DNA of 64,000 bases from Heterodera schachtii (Eukaryota; Nematoda; Chromadorea; Rhabditida; Heteroderidae): assembly GCA_023374025.1 (NCBI GenBank), contig SIJG01000147.1, positions 237,687 through 301,686 on the forward strand, read 5' to 3'. Under the pieces are notes generated by a model. It was not told where the DNA came from. It saw only the letters and a program-made list of their open reading frames with translations, and did no database searches. A program made the translations under genes and the position numbers. Numbering within the stretch: position 1 is the first letter of the stretch; every line of letters starts with the position of its first letter. Of this stretch, positions 26,696 to 37,513 are shown piece by piece.

Positions 26696-29600
26696 TATTG
26701 CGCTAAAAAACCGCCGCACACTCGACTACGGCGGCCAGTAGGTGGGGCGAGACTACGGGCTACGGAAGAAGTCCGCGCGTGGTGCTGCCACTCTGCTCCC
26801 CCTCATTCAGAAGTATTGTTTGGAAGGCAGCATAATTTATTCGGATCAGTGGGCCGCATACAACCGTATTACTGAATTGGGCTTCCGGCACCAAACTGTA
26901 AATCACAAGAGACACTTCACTGATCCAGTTGACGGAACATGCACTAATCTTGTGGAAAACATGTGGAAGAATTGTAAGATGAAGTTTAAAAATATGTGTG
27001 GGACAACAATTGAAATGATTCCATCATATTTGGACGAATTTATGTGGAGGCAACACAACGGGAAGCACACGGAAGAAGCATTTGAAAATATTTTGAGACA
27101 GATGGGGGAATTATACCCATGGAATTAAAGGCATTTAATTAACTTTGTTGAAATTGATGTTAAATTGATGTTAAATTAATTAATATTTATTATTTTGGTG
27201 GTTTAATTGCCTTCGGTACTGAAGCGTCTTTTTTGCTTTGGGTCTCAGTTGTCAATTGTAAAAATGAAACCTGATCAACTTTTAATATAGCTAGATCGAT
27301 TTGTCTCGTCGAGAGCTGTCGATTGATACCAATTTTGTTAAAAAAATTTTCATTTTGACTTATTTTTTGTCCAATTTTATGGCCAGTTTTCGTGGGTTTA
27401 ATCGGTTCAAAAACCGGTTTATACTTGTCGGATCAACTTCATCCTCGGATTTTTAGACTTAGCTCATCAAGAGCTTTCGAATGATACCAAATTTGTCTGG
27501 TTTCGATCGTTTTAAAAATCCCCCGGATAAGTCAGGAGTGCCCAAAAATGTAAGGTCGTTTAAATGCATGAAAATTGTACAAAAAGCAATTAATTCACAC
27601 CACAATTGATATCAAAAGATAGCCTAAAGATTTCTCTATTCTTCAGTTAAATTTCAAACATTTTATTGAATTTCAATAATGTTAGGGTCAAATTGTTGAG
27701 TCAAAATTTTTCATACTTTTTGGTTACAACTTTTTGTTAATTTTTAATTTTATAAGAATCTGTGCGTTTCTATCACATATTAATTTAAAAATCTTTAAAT
27801 ATACTTTTTTTTTATTATTTTAAAGTTTTTTTATATTAAATCGTGGAATTTGATGCGGTTTTTCAAGGTAGGTTAAATAAATTATGTTTCAATTCGCCTC
27901 ATTTGGTTGCTCAAATTCGAAACGTTCAGTTGAAAGTTTCATTAAAATATTTATTATATTTTAGACCACATTATTTTTAACCATTTTGGGTCATTTATAT
28001 TATTGAAATGACAATTCGCATAATGTAATATTGACTACATTTCCATATTTAAAAATGCTTTCCTTTCGATCAATGGTTGCGACTGTTTTCGAGAATAATA
28101 AATAGTTATCAATGGCATACATTTAGTTTATAGTTTTTCTTATCATTTTTCTTTCTTTTGTATTTTGCAAAAATATTTAATTTTAATTTTTATATTTATG
28201 CCTTTAAGTTTTTATTGTAAAATATAATTTTTCTTTGAAACTCTTGTCGAGGGTGAAATCTGTCTGTCCTTTATTATTCTTTAATTTAAGTTTTTCCTTT
28301 CAACCTTTCAATTTGGATTATGTGTTATGGTTAAGCTAATTTAATATAAATTTGTTATTCTTTCAAATACTGCATATGTATAATATCGGCTTGTTATTTA
28401 TATTTGCATTTTGTAATTATTCCATTTAATTAATGTCGCGCTGATCCCCATTGATCTGCAGATGCATGCTGAATGTGACCTTGGCTTGAAACTCCGTGAT
28501 TGTTTTGAATTTATTAATTTTTTTATTTCGGGAATTGGTATATCCCTAAGTATATAAATTAAGTTTCTTATAATAAATGTTTTTTTATTAATGAAATTTT
28601 GTATATTTTTAATATTTTGCTGCGTCCTCGGCCCGGCCTCCACCATTTCATTTTTTGCTGTAGGTTTGAGCAGATTCCGCCGTTACAATATCAGCGTGAG
28701 TTATCCATTGATTCAACATTTATCGTCCATTAATTAGCAAATTAATCAATTTGTTTTTTTAATTTTTTATTTAAATAAGTTTTGTAAACCTTTTTTTTAT
28801 AAACAATTTTTATTCAAAATTCTCCTCAATTGAAATATTTTCTTATTTTTCTTTTATATTTTCAATGATGTTAATGTTTAATACAAACATTATTTTATAT
28901 AATTTTAACTCAAGTAAATAATTTATTTTTTAAAGAAATTTTAATATTATAATAATAAATTGATTAGAGTGATAAATTTGAGCATTTTTGTTTTTTGTTT
29001 ACTATATAAGTTTAAAAAAAAGTCTTTATTAAATAGATTGGTAGGTTGTTTTTCTATTTTATTTTTTAAATTGCCAGAAGCCTTTTATTTTTATTAATTT
29101 ATTATTAATTGTATATTATTTATATTAAGTATCATATTATATGTCTTTAAATCATTCTCATGCATATGTAGAAGTAAATTTAATTTATCTAAAATGAAAA
29201 TATTAAGGAGTTTTATTAGATATCAACATTTAATAAATTTTTTATTTATTTGTATTAATTTTTTTCATGAGCTGACGGCTTTATTGACCAAGGTGAAGTA
29301 AAGATTTAAAGTCAATGATTTTAATTATTTTCAAAATCTTTCTTAATTTTTTCATTCTTTATTTTTATTTCTAATGATCAATTCATGTTAATATATTGTT
29401 ATCATATTAAAGATATTTTTTATTTGCACATTTTATAAAATCCTTTTCATTAAGCAATAGATAAATTTTAGATTTTAGCAGATAAATTATTTTTAACATA
29501 AAATTTATTTTTATGTTTTTAACTTTTTATTGAATAAAGTTACTGATATTGAATAAAATAAAATTGCTCTTACAGAAGTCACTCATTTCGCTGGCATTTA

Positions 29601-29828
29601 ATAGCTTAAATAGAATCTGCCAGCTGTTGGCCGTCAAATTAAATATTTGTTTAATCGTTCGTGATGAATTTATCATACGCCTTTGTCGAATATAAATGGT
29701 TGCATTAAATTTTCAAATTTGACTGCTTATATTATTCTATCACTAGTAAGTTAGATTTTAAATGATTTTAAAAAATAAATTTTAGAATTTTTATCGATTT
29801 TCCGTAAACTGGCATATTTTCTTGCAAA
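26696..29828 (+). repeat. 3-kb tandem duplication, unit 2
   Basis: Direct copy of 23475-26483, about 124 bases longer. Extra sequence includes a ~28-base insertion near 29427-29453 and the altered stretch 28440-28700. The 82-codon minus-strand frame at 28398-28646 falls in the diverged part and has no recognisable domain. Confidence 0.9.
26742..27128 (+). pseudogene. Merlin/ISXO2-type transposase, C-terminal DDE fragment (copy 2)
   Basis: Encodes the same 128 residues as the copy at 23521-23907; the only base difference I noticed is a synonymous one near the start (TTA against CTA for leucine). It too follows a stop and begins at GTG. A zinc-ribbon fragment of the same family lies just upstream (26463-26651). 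Protein-level identity while the unit centres have diverged suggests either recent selection on the source element or local gene conversion. Confidence 0.85.
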
Positions 29829-29849
29829 TTTTATTTATTTTAATTTTAG

Positions 29850-29888
29850 CCATGAAAGATCATCTACTATTAATTTTAAGTCTTACAG
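29850..29888 (+). other. candidate mini-exon with signal-peptide-like reading
   Basis: AATTTTAG acceptor-like sequence, ATG at 29852, twelve codons reading MKDHLLLILSLT plus one base, then GTATTT. It begins just past the end of duplication unit 2. Phase 1 and a hydrophobic run suit a signal-peptide first exon, but the segment is very short and no downstream exon could be joined. Weak. Confidence 0.2.
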
Positions 29889-30302
29889 GTATTTATTTTT
29901 ATTTATTGCTTAAATTTTAGTTCATTTATTTTATTACTTCCTTTTACCAAATTAAGCCCTCTAATGGGTTTTATATGCTCAAAATTGTTACAAATAAATG
30001 GGATTTATAAAACATTTTTTATTTTTAAACTAAAGAAATATTTGATTGGCGAATTTTCACCAATAATCCGCAGGACGGCATTCATCTACGAGGAAGCCAA
30101 GAAAAACCGGTTATGTTCAACAATGTGTAGCTATTGCTTACAAAATGCCAAACTCAAACATATTTGAAACGAAAAATGTTATAGACTGCTTAGACAAATT
30201 TTATTTGTGTATTTCCTTTTTTATTGATACGGCACAACTGGAACCTATCGGCGACGGCATTTTCTTATCTTTTTATAATTTTCTTCGGTCGTTAAATGTG
30301 GT

Positions 30303-30385
30303 CATTTTTTGGACAAATTTGTTAACAATCTACATTAAAAAATACAAAATTTTCCCCGGCGGCGCCTATCGGCACCGCTGGACCT
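30303..30385 (-). repeat. dispersed hairpin-motif repeat
   Basis: Reverse-strand relative of 14746-14822. It has TTTTTTGGACAAATTTGTTAAC, then ACAAAATTTTCCCCGGC and the core GGCGCCTATCGGCACC (30361-30376). A partial second copy of the core, GGAACCTATCGGCGACGG, lies upstream at 30240-30257. No word arrays flank this copy. Confidence 0.75.
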
Positions 30386-31770
30386 CCCTCCCTATGTTTC
30401 AAAAAATTCTGAAAAACGCGCTGCAAAAAAGGTGTAATATTTATAGAAATAACCAAAAAACATTTTTGAAATCACTTTGAATTGTTTAAGATTTTAAAAT
30501 TTAGCTTGTTAAAATATTTTAAAATTTTTATTCTATTCACCCCAAAAAATAAATATCTAAATCTGTTTCATTTATCCTCTTTCTCTCTCTCACACACTTA
30601 TTGTTAGCCTATAATGATCTGAAAAATATTTGGTAAAACTGATTTATACCCGCCCAATCTCAGAACATCTTTTTCAAAAATTTTAATGTCATAAAAGAAG
30701 TATCCTAGAGTTTTCGAGGTCGCTGATCATGAATACGGCATCCATTTTGGCCAATTCCGAACCACGGACCCGAATTCGAACAAAACTAGAAAACCTAAAT
30801 TTTCGTTGTATTGCATAAAGTATATTTTATTGCAAGATTGGTACTTTCAAAATGTTTCCGTGTGTTTAAACCGATTTTTAACCAAAAATACGAAATTTGA
30901 AACATATGATTATGACCTTTTATTCGAGTTCGGGTCCTGGAATCTTCTAGATCACTTTCTGTTTTTTTCAAATCTTTTTTTTTTCTTTAATTTTCTTTCA
31001 CATTTTTTGGTGAGCGTTTAAATTAAATAAAATAACTTTTAAATTTTATTAGTTTCTTCATATTTAATTTTTGTTGAGGAAATTATCATTCGCCTTGTGG
31101 ATATTTGTGAGATAATAATATATACAATTACATTGCCAAATTATTCCATGGTAGGATGCTTGAGTTTTGCAGTATTCTCCATTTCTTGAATTGTTTATGT
31201 AATTGTTTTTATTTCTTTAATTAGATTGTTTAATACATAAAAATTTATTTTATTTTCTTATATTTTTTGTGCTAATATTTTTAATTTGAATTTATCTTAT
31301 TCGGTTTGCGTATCTCCTCACGACCCGTCACATAATATTAATCGGTTCGGTTTTAAGATATTATAATTTTTATAATATACATTATATAAATTATTAAGTT
31401 CAATTACTTGATTTTTTTATATGTTATATATTTTGTTTTTTAGTTTTTTATTTGTATGTTATATTTAAGATTTTTATTTAATCAATGTAATATTACTATT
31501 TGTTTTTTAGCATTCATTTCACTTTTTTTCACTCAACATGCATATTAAATTCGTTTTTTTCCATTTTTGTATAATTATTAATGTGATAAATAACAATGCA
31601 ATTGTGTGGCTTCCAGATTTTTCGGAACTATACCGCACATATTTCTTAGATTTTTCACCTAAAAAAAATCATGCAAAGCTTTTATTATGATCATAAGTTA
31701 CTCTTAACCAATTTTAGATTGGATTTTTTTAATAAAATTTTTACAATTAAAATTTTTTTTGAAAATTATG

Positions 31771-31884
31771 GATTACGCCAAATTACGGCCTTTTTGGACC
31801 TCCGTAATGACCTATTACGGATGGCCGTAACTGAAAAATCGCCGTAATTACGGATTACGGATGGCCGTAACTGAAAATCTTACG
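31771..31884. repeat. TTACGG-word array
   Basis: Iterates ATTACGG, GGCCGTAA and CCGTAAT words in both orientations, including a direct repeat of the ~20-base phrase ATTACGGATGGCCGTAACTG (31813-31832 and 31854-31873). The words are self-complementary, so the region can fold on itself. It runs directly into CGTCCAGCCCTGGTCGGG, the apparent left end of the next word-array element. Confidence 0.75.
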
Positions 31885-32460
31885 TCCAGCCCTGGTCGGG
31901 ACCAACCGGGAATTTTCCAATAGAAAAATTTTTTGAAAAAATTTTGAAAATTTCCAAACATTTTCATGGAAATGTTTTGGTTTTTTTTATTGTTTTTGCG
32001 TTAAAAAATGATTTGAAAAATCAAAAGTTGTTTTGCCTTTTTTCATTTTGTTTTTGTTTATGCTTTTTTGAATAAAATCTCTTAACAAAATAGAACTAAT
32101 TTTCAAAAATTTCTCCGCCGGCGCCTATCGGCACCACCTGACCGCCCCTGCCCCGAAAAGTTTGGAAAATCACAACAAAAAAAAGTATTTTAAATAACAA
32201 AAAAAAATGGGCAATTAATAAAGCATTTATTTGTAAAACCTTATATTTTTCATGCTTTGTAAAAGTATAGCTTTTATTTTAATGAAATTTTTTTTGAAAA
32301 AATGGATTTTTTATAAATTTTTCAATACCCGGTTTTACCGGGTACCCGGGCCCGGACCCGGTTTAAAAACTGGTACCCGACCTGGTACCCGGCTTTCCTA
32401 GACCCGGCAATACCCGGACCCGGTTTTTGCCCAAATACCCGGACCCGTCTAACCCTACTT
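31885..32460. mobile_element. CCCGG/TACCCGG word-array element
   Basis: Same plan as the 14.25-kb and 58.0-kb elements: a short left GC-rich word block (GTCGGGACCAACCGGG, 31896-31911), an AT-rich centre with TTTTGAAAATTT and the hairpin core GGCGCCTATCGGCACC (32120-32135), then a long right array of TACCCGG / GGACCCGG / GGTACCCGG words (32326-32450). It ends CCCGTCTAACCCTACTT. The complement of that end (AGTAGGGTTAGACGGG) resembles the AGTAGGGTTGCTCCCC terminus of the 58.0-kb element. No protein frame. The left boundary is uncertain. Confidence 0.5.
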
Positions 32461-35060
32461 AAAATATCAACGAAAGTATAAAATTAATCCATCCATATAC
32501 ATGGAAAATATTTTGAATCAAATAAATAGAAAATAATATTTTATTAATTATTGTGGCGCAAGATGCAAGAAAAGAAACAATTGCAATCCAGCATATATAG
32601 TAAAATATATATATATTAATTGGAAAAACAATGTAAAAGAGAAATTAATAATATTTAAATTCTTTTTTGTCTTTCTAAATTTTATTTTATAAATTATTTT
32701 AAATGTCGCAATTATAGTCCAATTAATGAAATATTTTTATTTTTATCTTTTCATTTTTTTAAACCATATATTATTTTTTAAATATATTTTTAAGAAAAAA
32801 TGTTTATTTTATTTAAATGATTTAATCTACAGGAATCCCTCTCTTCTTGCACCAATTCTGCATAAAAAACATTAATTTTCATTTATTTACACTTATTACA
32901 TAAATGAATAATTTTTTAAATGAATTATATATTAGCATTAATTATAAATCATCTCAATAATCAAAAATAAATTTTTATGCAGTATGATAAATCATCTGTT
33001 TTAAATTTTTCATTAATTTATCATTAAATTTTATTATATTTATTTATTTTTACATTCAATTCCAGAAGTGAAAAAATATTTTGCGAACTAATCCTAAACC
33101 TTTTTCTATTTAAAATTACACCATTTATATTTATCAAATTGGTGTCAGGTTAATAGATTGAAATTATATATAAACTTTTTAATAAAATTTTAAGTTAATT
33201 TATTATTTGCTTCTTTTTCTAATATTCTTAACAATTATTTAATTTTATTTAATTATTATATATAATGTTTAAGGTAAATTGTCAAGGATTTAAATAAAAC
33301 AAGTATATAATATTCCATTCTTATAAGTAAAAAAGCTTTTATTTTTCTACTTATTCGTAAAAATTTTATTTTTACATATAACAAAATATCTTGAATATTA
33401 TTTGTTCCCATAAAGTATATGATGTATTTTTATCTATTTATAATGCTTGTATGATAAATTTCATTTCATTGTAAGAAGCTTCTTTTAAAATGTTTTTTTT
33501 ACTATTTACTTTATTATTTAGTTTTAAATAATTTCTTCGTTTGTATTTTTTTTTTGTTTTATTTATTTATTTAATAATTTTTATCTTATATTATATTTTG
33601 TTTTTAACTAAAATCGACGAAGGCGACTTGAAATTTTTCGGTCACATCCGTTGCAGAAGCGGGCAAATTTTCCTTTTGGCATTTTCCGCAGACGGATCAT
33701 CGATGTAACGTTTTTTTAAACAAGTTTTTTTTCCGTTAGGATTGATGTAACAATAAAACAAAATTGGCATCGATATTATCATAGTTGAATAAAAATTATT
33801 GTGTTTAAATTTTGCAGTATTAATTTTCTTTTAAAATTTTTTTATATATTTGTTTTAATTAGTTTTTTATTAAATTTACTTTGTATATGTAGCACCGATG
33901 GTGACAGTAGTAGATATTTAACTTTGATTTAGTTGTTTTATTTATTTAATTATAAGTTATTTTGCATACAGGGCAATTTTCTGAAATTTTTTTTATTAAA
34001 TATTGTTTAAATTTTAATTTTCTTAAAATTACTAAATTTGTTTCAAAAATAAGATAAAGTGAAAATTTTTAGGCAATTATTTCATGAAAATTTATATTTT
34101 ATGCTAAAATGCTAATTCGATTTGTCATTTTAATTTTAAAATGGAATAATATACACATATTTTTATATCTATTTTAATTTATTTATTATTTGATAAATAT
34201 GCTTTTCTCATTAAATTTATGCAGCTTTTTCCAAACACGAAAAAAAATATAATGTTAATTTTAAATCTTTTATATAATATTATTCTTTTAAATTTTTGTT
34301 GTAAAATGTGTAGATTATTCTTCGAAACTCTTAATTTAGTGGGAAATTAAATCGTCCATTTCAAAAAAGAACAATTTTTTCTATTTATAATTTTATTAGC
34401 CAAATTATTTTATAATTGTCGATAAATTATGCACGGTATTTAGTTATTAATGTTTCCATATTTAAGTGCTTTTCATATATAATATTAAAATAATAATAAT
34501 GCATTTAATTTATATCCATGAATAATTAAATTAAATATAAAGATCTTTTTTAATAATTCTGTATAAAATCGTTTTATCATGATCCATGTTCGATTATCGG
34601 TGCCTCTTCATATGAACGTTTAGAATTTTTTAAATATCTAATTAAACTCTTTATTTTTTATTTAAATGTTAATTCTGTAAATTATATCACATCCTTTATA
34701 TTAAGGTTATTTATCGAAAAATAAACAAACACGAAATTTTTTTTACTGAAAAATTTCTAAAAATTTTTTAATCATTCTCAAAATTTGATCAAATAATTTT
34801 CTAAATCTTTTATAAACACATTTTTTATCATAAATTCATAAATTTTTTAAAATTATTATTTTTTAAATAAAGTTAATCTGTTACAATTTTCATTTTGTTT
34901 GTCGCATTATTTTATAATTTTTTGCGGAGGGCGCCTGTGGTGTCGATAGGAGCAAATTAGAGTGCAAATTTTAACAAATTTTGCCCAAAAAAATATTTAT
35001 AATTTGAAACACTCTTATTCTACTTATTTTAACAATTATTTGAAATATTAATAAAAAAAT
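32461..35060. other. T-rich gene-poor DNA
   Basis: Low-complexity sequence. A small GC-balanced island at 33608-33708 is open on both strands (listed). A degenerate hairpin-motif relative with GGCGCCTGTGGTGTCGATAGG lies at 34930-34950, followed by TTAACAAATTTTGCCCAAAAAA as in the other copies. The phrase TTCTTCGAAACTCTTAATTTAGTG at 34318 resembles TTCTTTGAAACTCTTGTCGAAGGTGAG inside the 3-kb duplication (about 25005). Confidence 0.5.
33608..33708. other. exon-like GC-balanced island
   Basis: About 100 bases near 45-50% G+C inside sequence near 20%. On the + strand one frame runs KIDEGDLKFFGHIRCRSGQI and on to TAA at 33706. On the minus strand another runs MPKGKFARFCNGCDRKISSR and stops at 33608-33610, with a C-x2-C pair. 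I recognise neither product. It could be a terminal exon, a repeat fragment or decayed mobile-element sequence. Confidence 0.25.
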
Positions 35061-35063
35061 TTA

Positions 35064-35131
35064 TAGTGTGTGGAGATCGAAACAAGACAAAAACCACTGA
35101 AAGCTAGAAGTTTAACCACTAGACTATATGT
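35064..35131 (-). pseudogene. tRNA-Glu-like pseudogene or SINE head
   Basis: Read on the minus strand, CATATAGTCTAGTGGTTAAA matches the 5' part and A box of animal tRNA-Glu (TATAGTCTAGTGGTTAGGAT). It is followed by TCTAGCTTTCAGTGG, which aligns with the anticodon arm with TTC in the loop, and by TTGTTTCGATCTC for the T loop and B box. The acceptor and T stems do not pair well, so it is not a functional tRNA as read. It may be a decayed tRNA gene or the head of a tRNA-derived SINE. Confidence 0.55.
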
Positions 35132-36250
35132 TTTTTTTGTTTCTTAGGGGAATATTTAGTGAAAATTTATCCAATTTTTAGGGCTATATTTTTCTGAAAT
35201 TTTTGGAAAGAATTTTGTTTTTCGTGCTTCTCTCACCAAGTACTATCCTCAAAAAAAAGGTTATAACCTAAAATCAGGTCTCTAATTATCACTTATTTTT
35301 ATAAACATAGATCAATTTATAATTTTTTTTCAAATACATTCATTGAAATCCAAAATATTTTGATGCTATTTTATGTCGGCCAAAAGGTGATTTTGATAAA
35401 TGTTCAGTTGGGAGCCCAGATAGATGGTCTACATATTAATTTAAATTTATCTTCATTTTTTTATTCGAGTAATATTTAATAAGATACTTTATAAATTATT
35501 TGTGAAAATTTATGAAATAAATTTTTCTTTCATTTCTTTATATTTATACTTTAATCATATTTCATGGTGTGGAATAAATTCTTTCTGCCCTCGCCACTTG
35601 CACCTTGATTTTTCATTTCTGATTGGAAATTTTTCCATCACTTTAATACAAATTTTTATTTATATTAATGATTAAATTATTTGCAAATTCTTTAGTTCTT
35701 ACAATTCAATAAAAATTCAAATATAAAAATGTCTTTATTATTTGATCATTTGTTTTAATTTTTTTGTTATATTCTTAATTTTGATGTTATTATTAGTTAA
35801 ATATTTTATTAAAATGTTTTGTTTTAAGATATAAATATTTGTTAATTAATTGTATCTATTCTCGTTTCTTTTTAGTGATTCAATATTACCTATACAAATT
35901 AGTATTTAAATTTCATTCAAAAATTAATAAGATTGTGAGTGCAATTTCGATTTTTTTTTTAAATTTCATTAACAGACAAAAAACCAAATAAATTGAATGA
36001 CTAAGGCGATATTTTGAAATATGTAATAAAATCTGTGCTAAAAAAATGTGCTAAAAACTTGTCGCCAAAAGCGACACAAATTTCTTTGAAATTTCTTTTA
36101 TTTTCCGTTCATTTTCATCGATCAATTTCCATTCGCTCGCTCCTCAATTATGAGTCATCTTTTCTCTTCTTCCTATTTTTATGGATTTTTGTCCATCTGT
36201 TTGTGCACATTTTTCACGTGCCTGGCCCCGCCCCCCATTGATTTGTGAGG

Positions 36251-36260
36251 GTATAAAAGC
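36251..36260 (+). promoter_or_regulatory. LTR TATA box
   Basis: GTATAAAAGC in the 5' LTR, with GC-rich sequence downstream. It stands about 175 bases before the AATAAA signal and is the likely start region of the retrotransposon transcript. An identical site in the 3' LTR begins at 43881. Confidence 0.6.
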
Positions 36261-36425
36261 CCGGCCCATTCTCCATTTTCCTCACTTCTTGCTTCTTCTT
36301 GCATATTTTTACAAGACCATTTCTTGTGAGATTTCTGCAAGCCACTTCGGCTTGTATCAGCATTAAGTCAGCCGGACAGTTTTCTGTCCAAGCAATTTGC
36401 ATTAAATTGTAATTGTGTTTATTTG

Positions 36426-36431
36426 AATAAA
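36426..36431 (+). promoter_or_regulatory. LTR polyadenylation signal AATAAA
   Basis: AATAAA downstream of the TATA box within the 5' LTR; the active copy for element transcripts would be its twin at 44056-44061 in the 3' LTR. Confidence 0.55.
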
Positions 36432-36753
36432 GATTAAGGAAAGGTCTTAGTCTTTTCTCTGTCTGTAAAAGGGACATTCAGGAGCCCTTTAATACAGACC
36501 ATTAAGCCGTTGACCCCCGTCGGGTCAGAAAAGGCTTACCAAAGGAAAGGAGAAGCATTTTCCTCCTTTCAATTTGTCCCTTCAGTAAAGGAGAGGAATT
36601 TCCTCCCCTTTAATTTGTCCCTTTGGACACTCAGTGAATTTCTGTCTTTTGGACAGAAGTTCTCTCTGCTTAAAAGACTCTCCCCTTCTGCCGGGAGAGT
36701 CAGCTTCCCCTTCTGCCGGGAAGTGCAATTTTTGTGGCTTTTTGCCCACAAAA

Positions 36754-36770
36754 TTGGAGCCCCGTAGGGG
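36754..36770 (+). promoter_or_regulatory. tRNA primer-binding site
   Basis: TTGGAGCCCCGTAGGGG begins three bases past the LTR end. Its TGG is complementary to the CCA tail of a tRNA primer, and the remainder should pair with that tRNA's acceptor and T stem. I could not assign the tRNA. The CCCC/GGGG inside can itself form a small hairpin. Confidence 0.65.
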
Positions 36771-36889
36771 TCGGCTTCCAGTCGTAAGCCTACCCTCCAA
36801 CCAAACGCCAATCCAAAGCGCAGCCGTAGCGCTTGGATCAAACGCACAACCCAAAGGGGTTCATTGCGTTTTCATCAAGCGTAAGAGCA

Positions 36890-37513
36890 ATGAGTGAGCT
36901 CTTGCGCATTTCCATTGCACCAATGGTGGTGCGTCTCAAGATGTACATTGAGACAGCCCAAGAAAACTTGGGCAAAGAGCTGGCGGACCAAAGTGTCCGT
37001 GCAGATCTTCTTGCAGAGAGACAAAATCTCTGCAAAGCAATTTCTCTTTTGGAGAAATACAATGGAAAATGGGAAGCCATTTTCCTGAGAGTGAAAGGAC
37101 AAGCTCTTCAAGATGAAGAGCAGAATTACAGAGACTTCAAGCCTGAAGGAAAGGCTTTCATGCATTGGGTCGACCAAGCCCGAGGGCTTGTCGACACCAT
37201 TGAAGGGGCTTTAGGCCTCTCGGAGCTGGGGGATGCAATTCCCCAGCCGAATCAGCCAGCACAAGTTGTGCAACAAGCACCAGTGGTGCATCAGCGTCAT
37301 GACGTGACGCTTCCGCCAATAACATTGCCCAAATTCTCGGGGGAACCCCGAGAGTGGCCTTTGTTTTGGAAGCTCTTCGAGACTTCCGTTGAAAGTCTTC
37401 AAATCGAAGACTTCAAAAAGCACATTTATTTGCTGGGATGTCTCCCAGAGAAGTCAGTTGCTCGGAGAGCAATTGACTTGTACCCGCCGTCAGATAAAAC
37501 TACCCAAGGGTAG
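36890..37513 (+). CDS. gag: BEL/Pao Gag N-terminal part (frame interrupted)
   Basis: Start chosen at the ATG of MSELLRISIAP (36890); the frame is open from 36833, but the first 19 residues have no Gag character. About 207 residues. The N-terminal half is rich in charged helices, and the block LPPITLPKFSGEPREWPLFW (about residues 144-163) is the DUF1759 signature of BEL/Pao Gag. The frame stops at TAG 37511 just after PPSDK; the continuation (VEILKKRFGDEK) lies one frame over from 37513. The break falls at a run of four A (about 37494-37497). A lost A in the element or in the assembly explains it better than programmed shifting, as no good slippery heptamer is present. Confidence 0.85.
   Translation: MSELLRISIAPMVVRLKMYIETAQENLGKELADQSVRADLLAERQNLCKAISLLEKYNGKWEAIFLRVKGQALQDEEQNYRDFKPEGKAFMHWVDQARGLVDTIEGALGLSELGDAIPQPNQPAQVVQQAPVVHQRHDVTLPPITLPKFSGEPREWPLFWKLFETSVESLQIEDFKKHIYLLGCLPEKSVARRAIDLYPPSDKTTQG

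Larger units (their letters stand above)
29829..31770. other. T-rich DNA with scattered element remains
   Basis: Holds the dispersed hairpin motif near 30.36 kb and a region at 30700-30960 whose phrases (TTTTCGAGGTCGCTGATCAT and GGACCCGAATTCGAACAAAA, then TTATTCGAGTTCGGGTCC) look like mobile-element sequence, the last being roughly the inverse of the second. The frame at 29964-30167 reads an AFIYEEAKKN and C-x3-C-x2-C region that faintly recalls a SET/MYND-type protein, but this is too weak to call. The frame at 30145-30480 runs through the dispersed repeat. Confidence 0.45.
36060..36750 (+). repeat. 5' LTR
   Basis: 691 bp, beginning TGTCGCC and ending GCCCACA. It contains a TATA box (GTATAAAAGC, 36251) and a polyadenylation signal AATAAA (36426-36431). 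It is packed with perfect stem-loops, for example GTCGC/GCGAC at its start (36061-36075), CAAGCC/GGCTTG (36338-36354), GGACAG/CTGTCC (36374-36389), TGACCC/GGGTCA (36511-36527), ACTCTCCC/GGGAGAGT (36677-36700), and TGTGG/CCACA finishing at the LTR end. Confidence 0.95.

Noticed and set aside
29964..30167. Frame with a C-x3-C-x2-C group suggesting a SET/MYND protein exon
   Set aside because: The match is too short and lacks the rest of the zinc ligands; left as a comment only.
36214..36477. Open minus-strand frames inside the LTRs and the retrotransposon coding region
   Set aside because: They are shadows of the GC-richer sense sequence. They lack domains, and the two LTR copies carry the same frames by identity.
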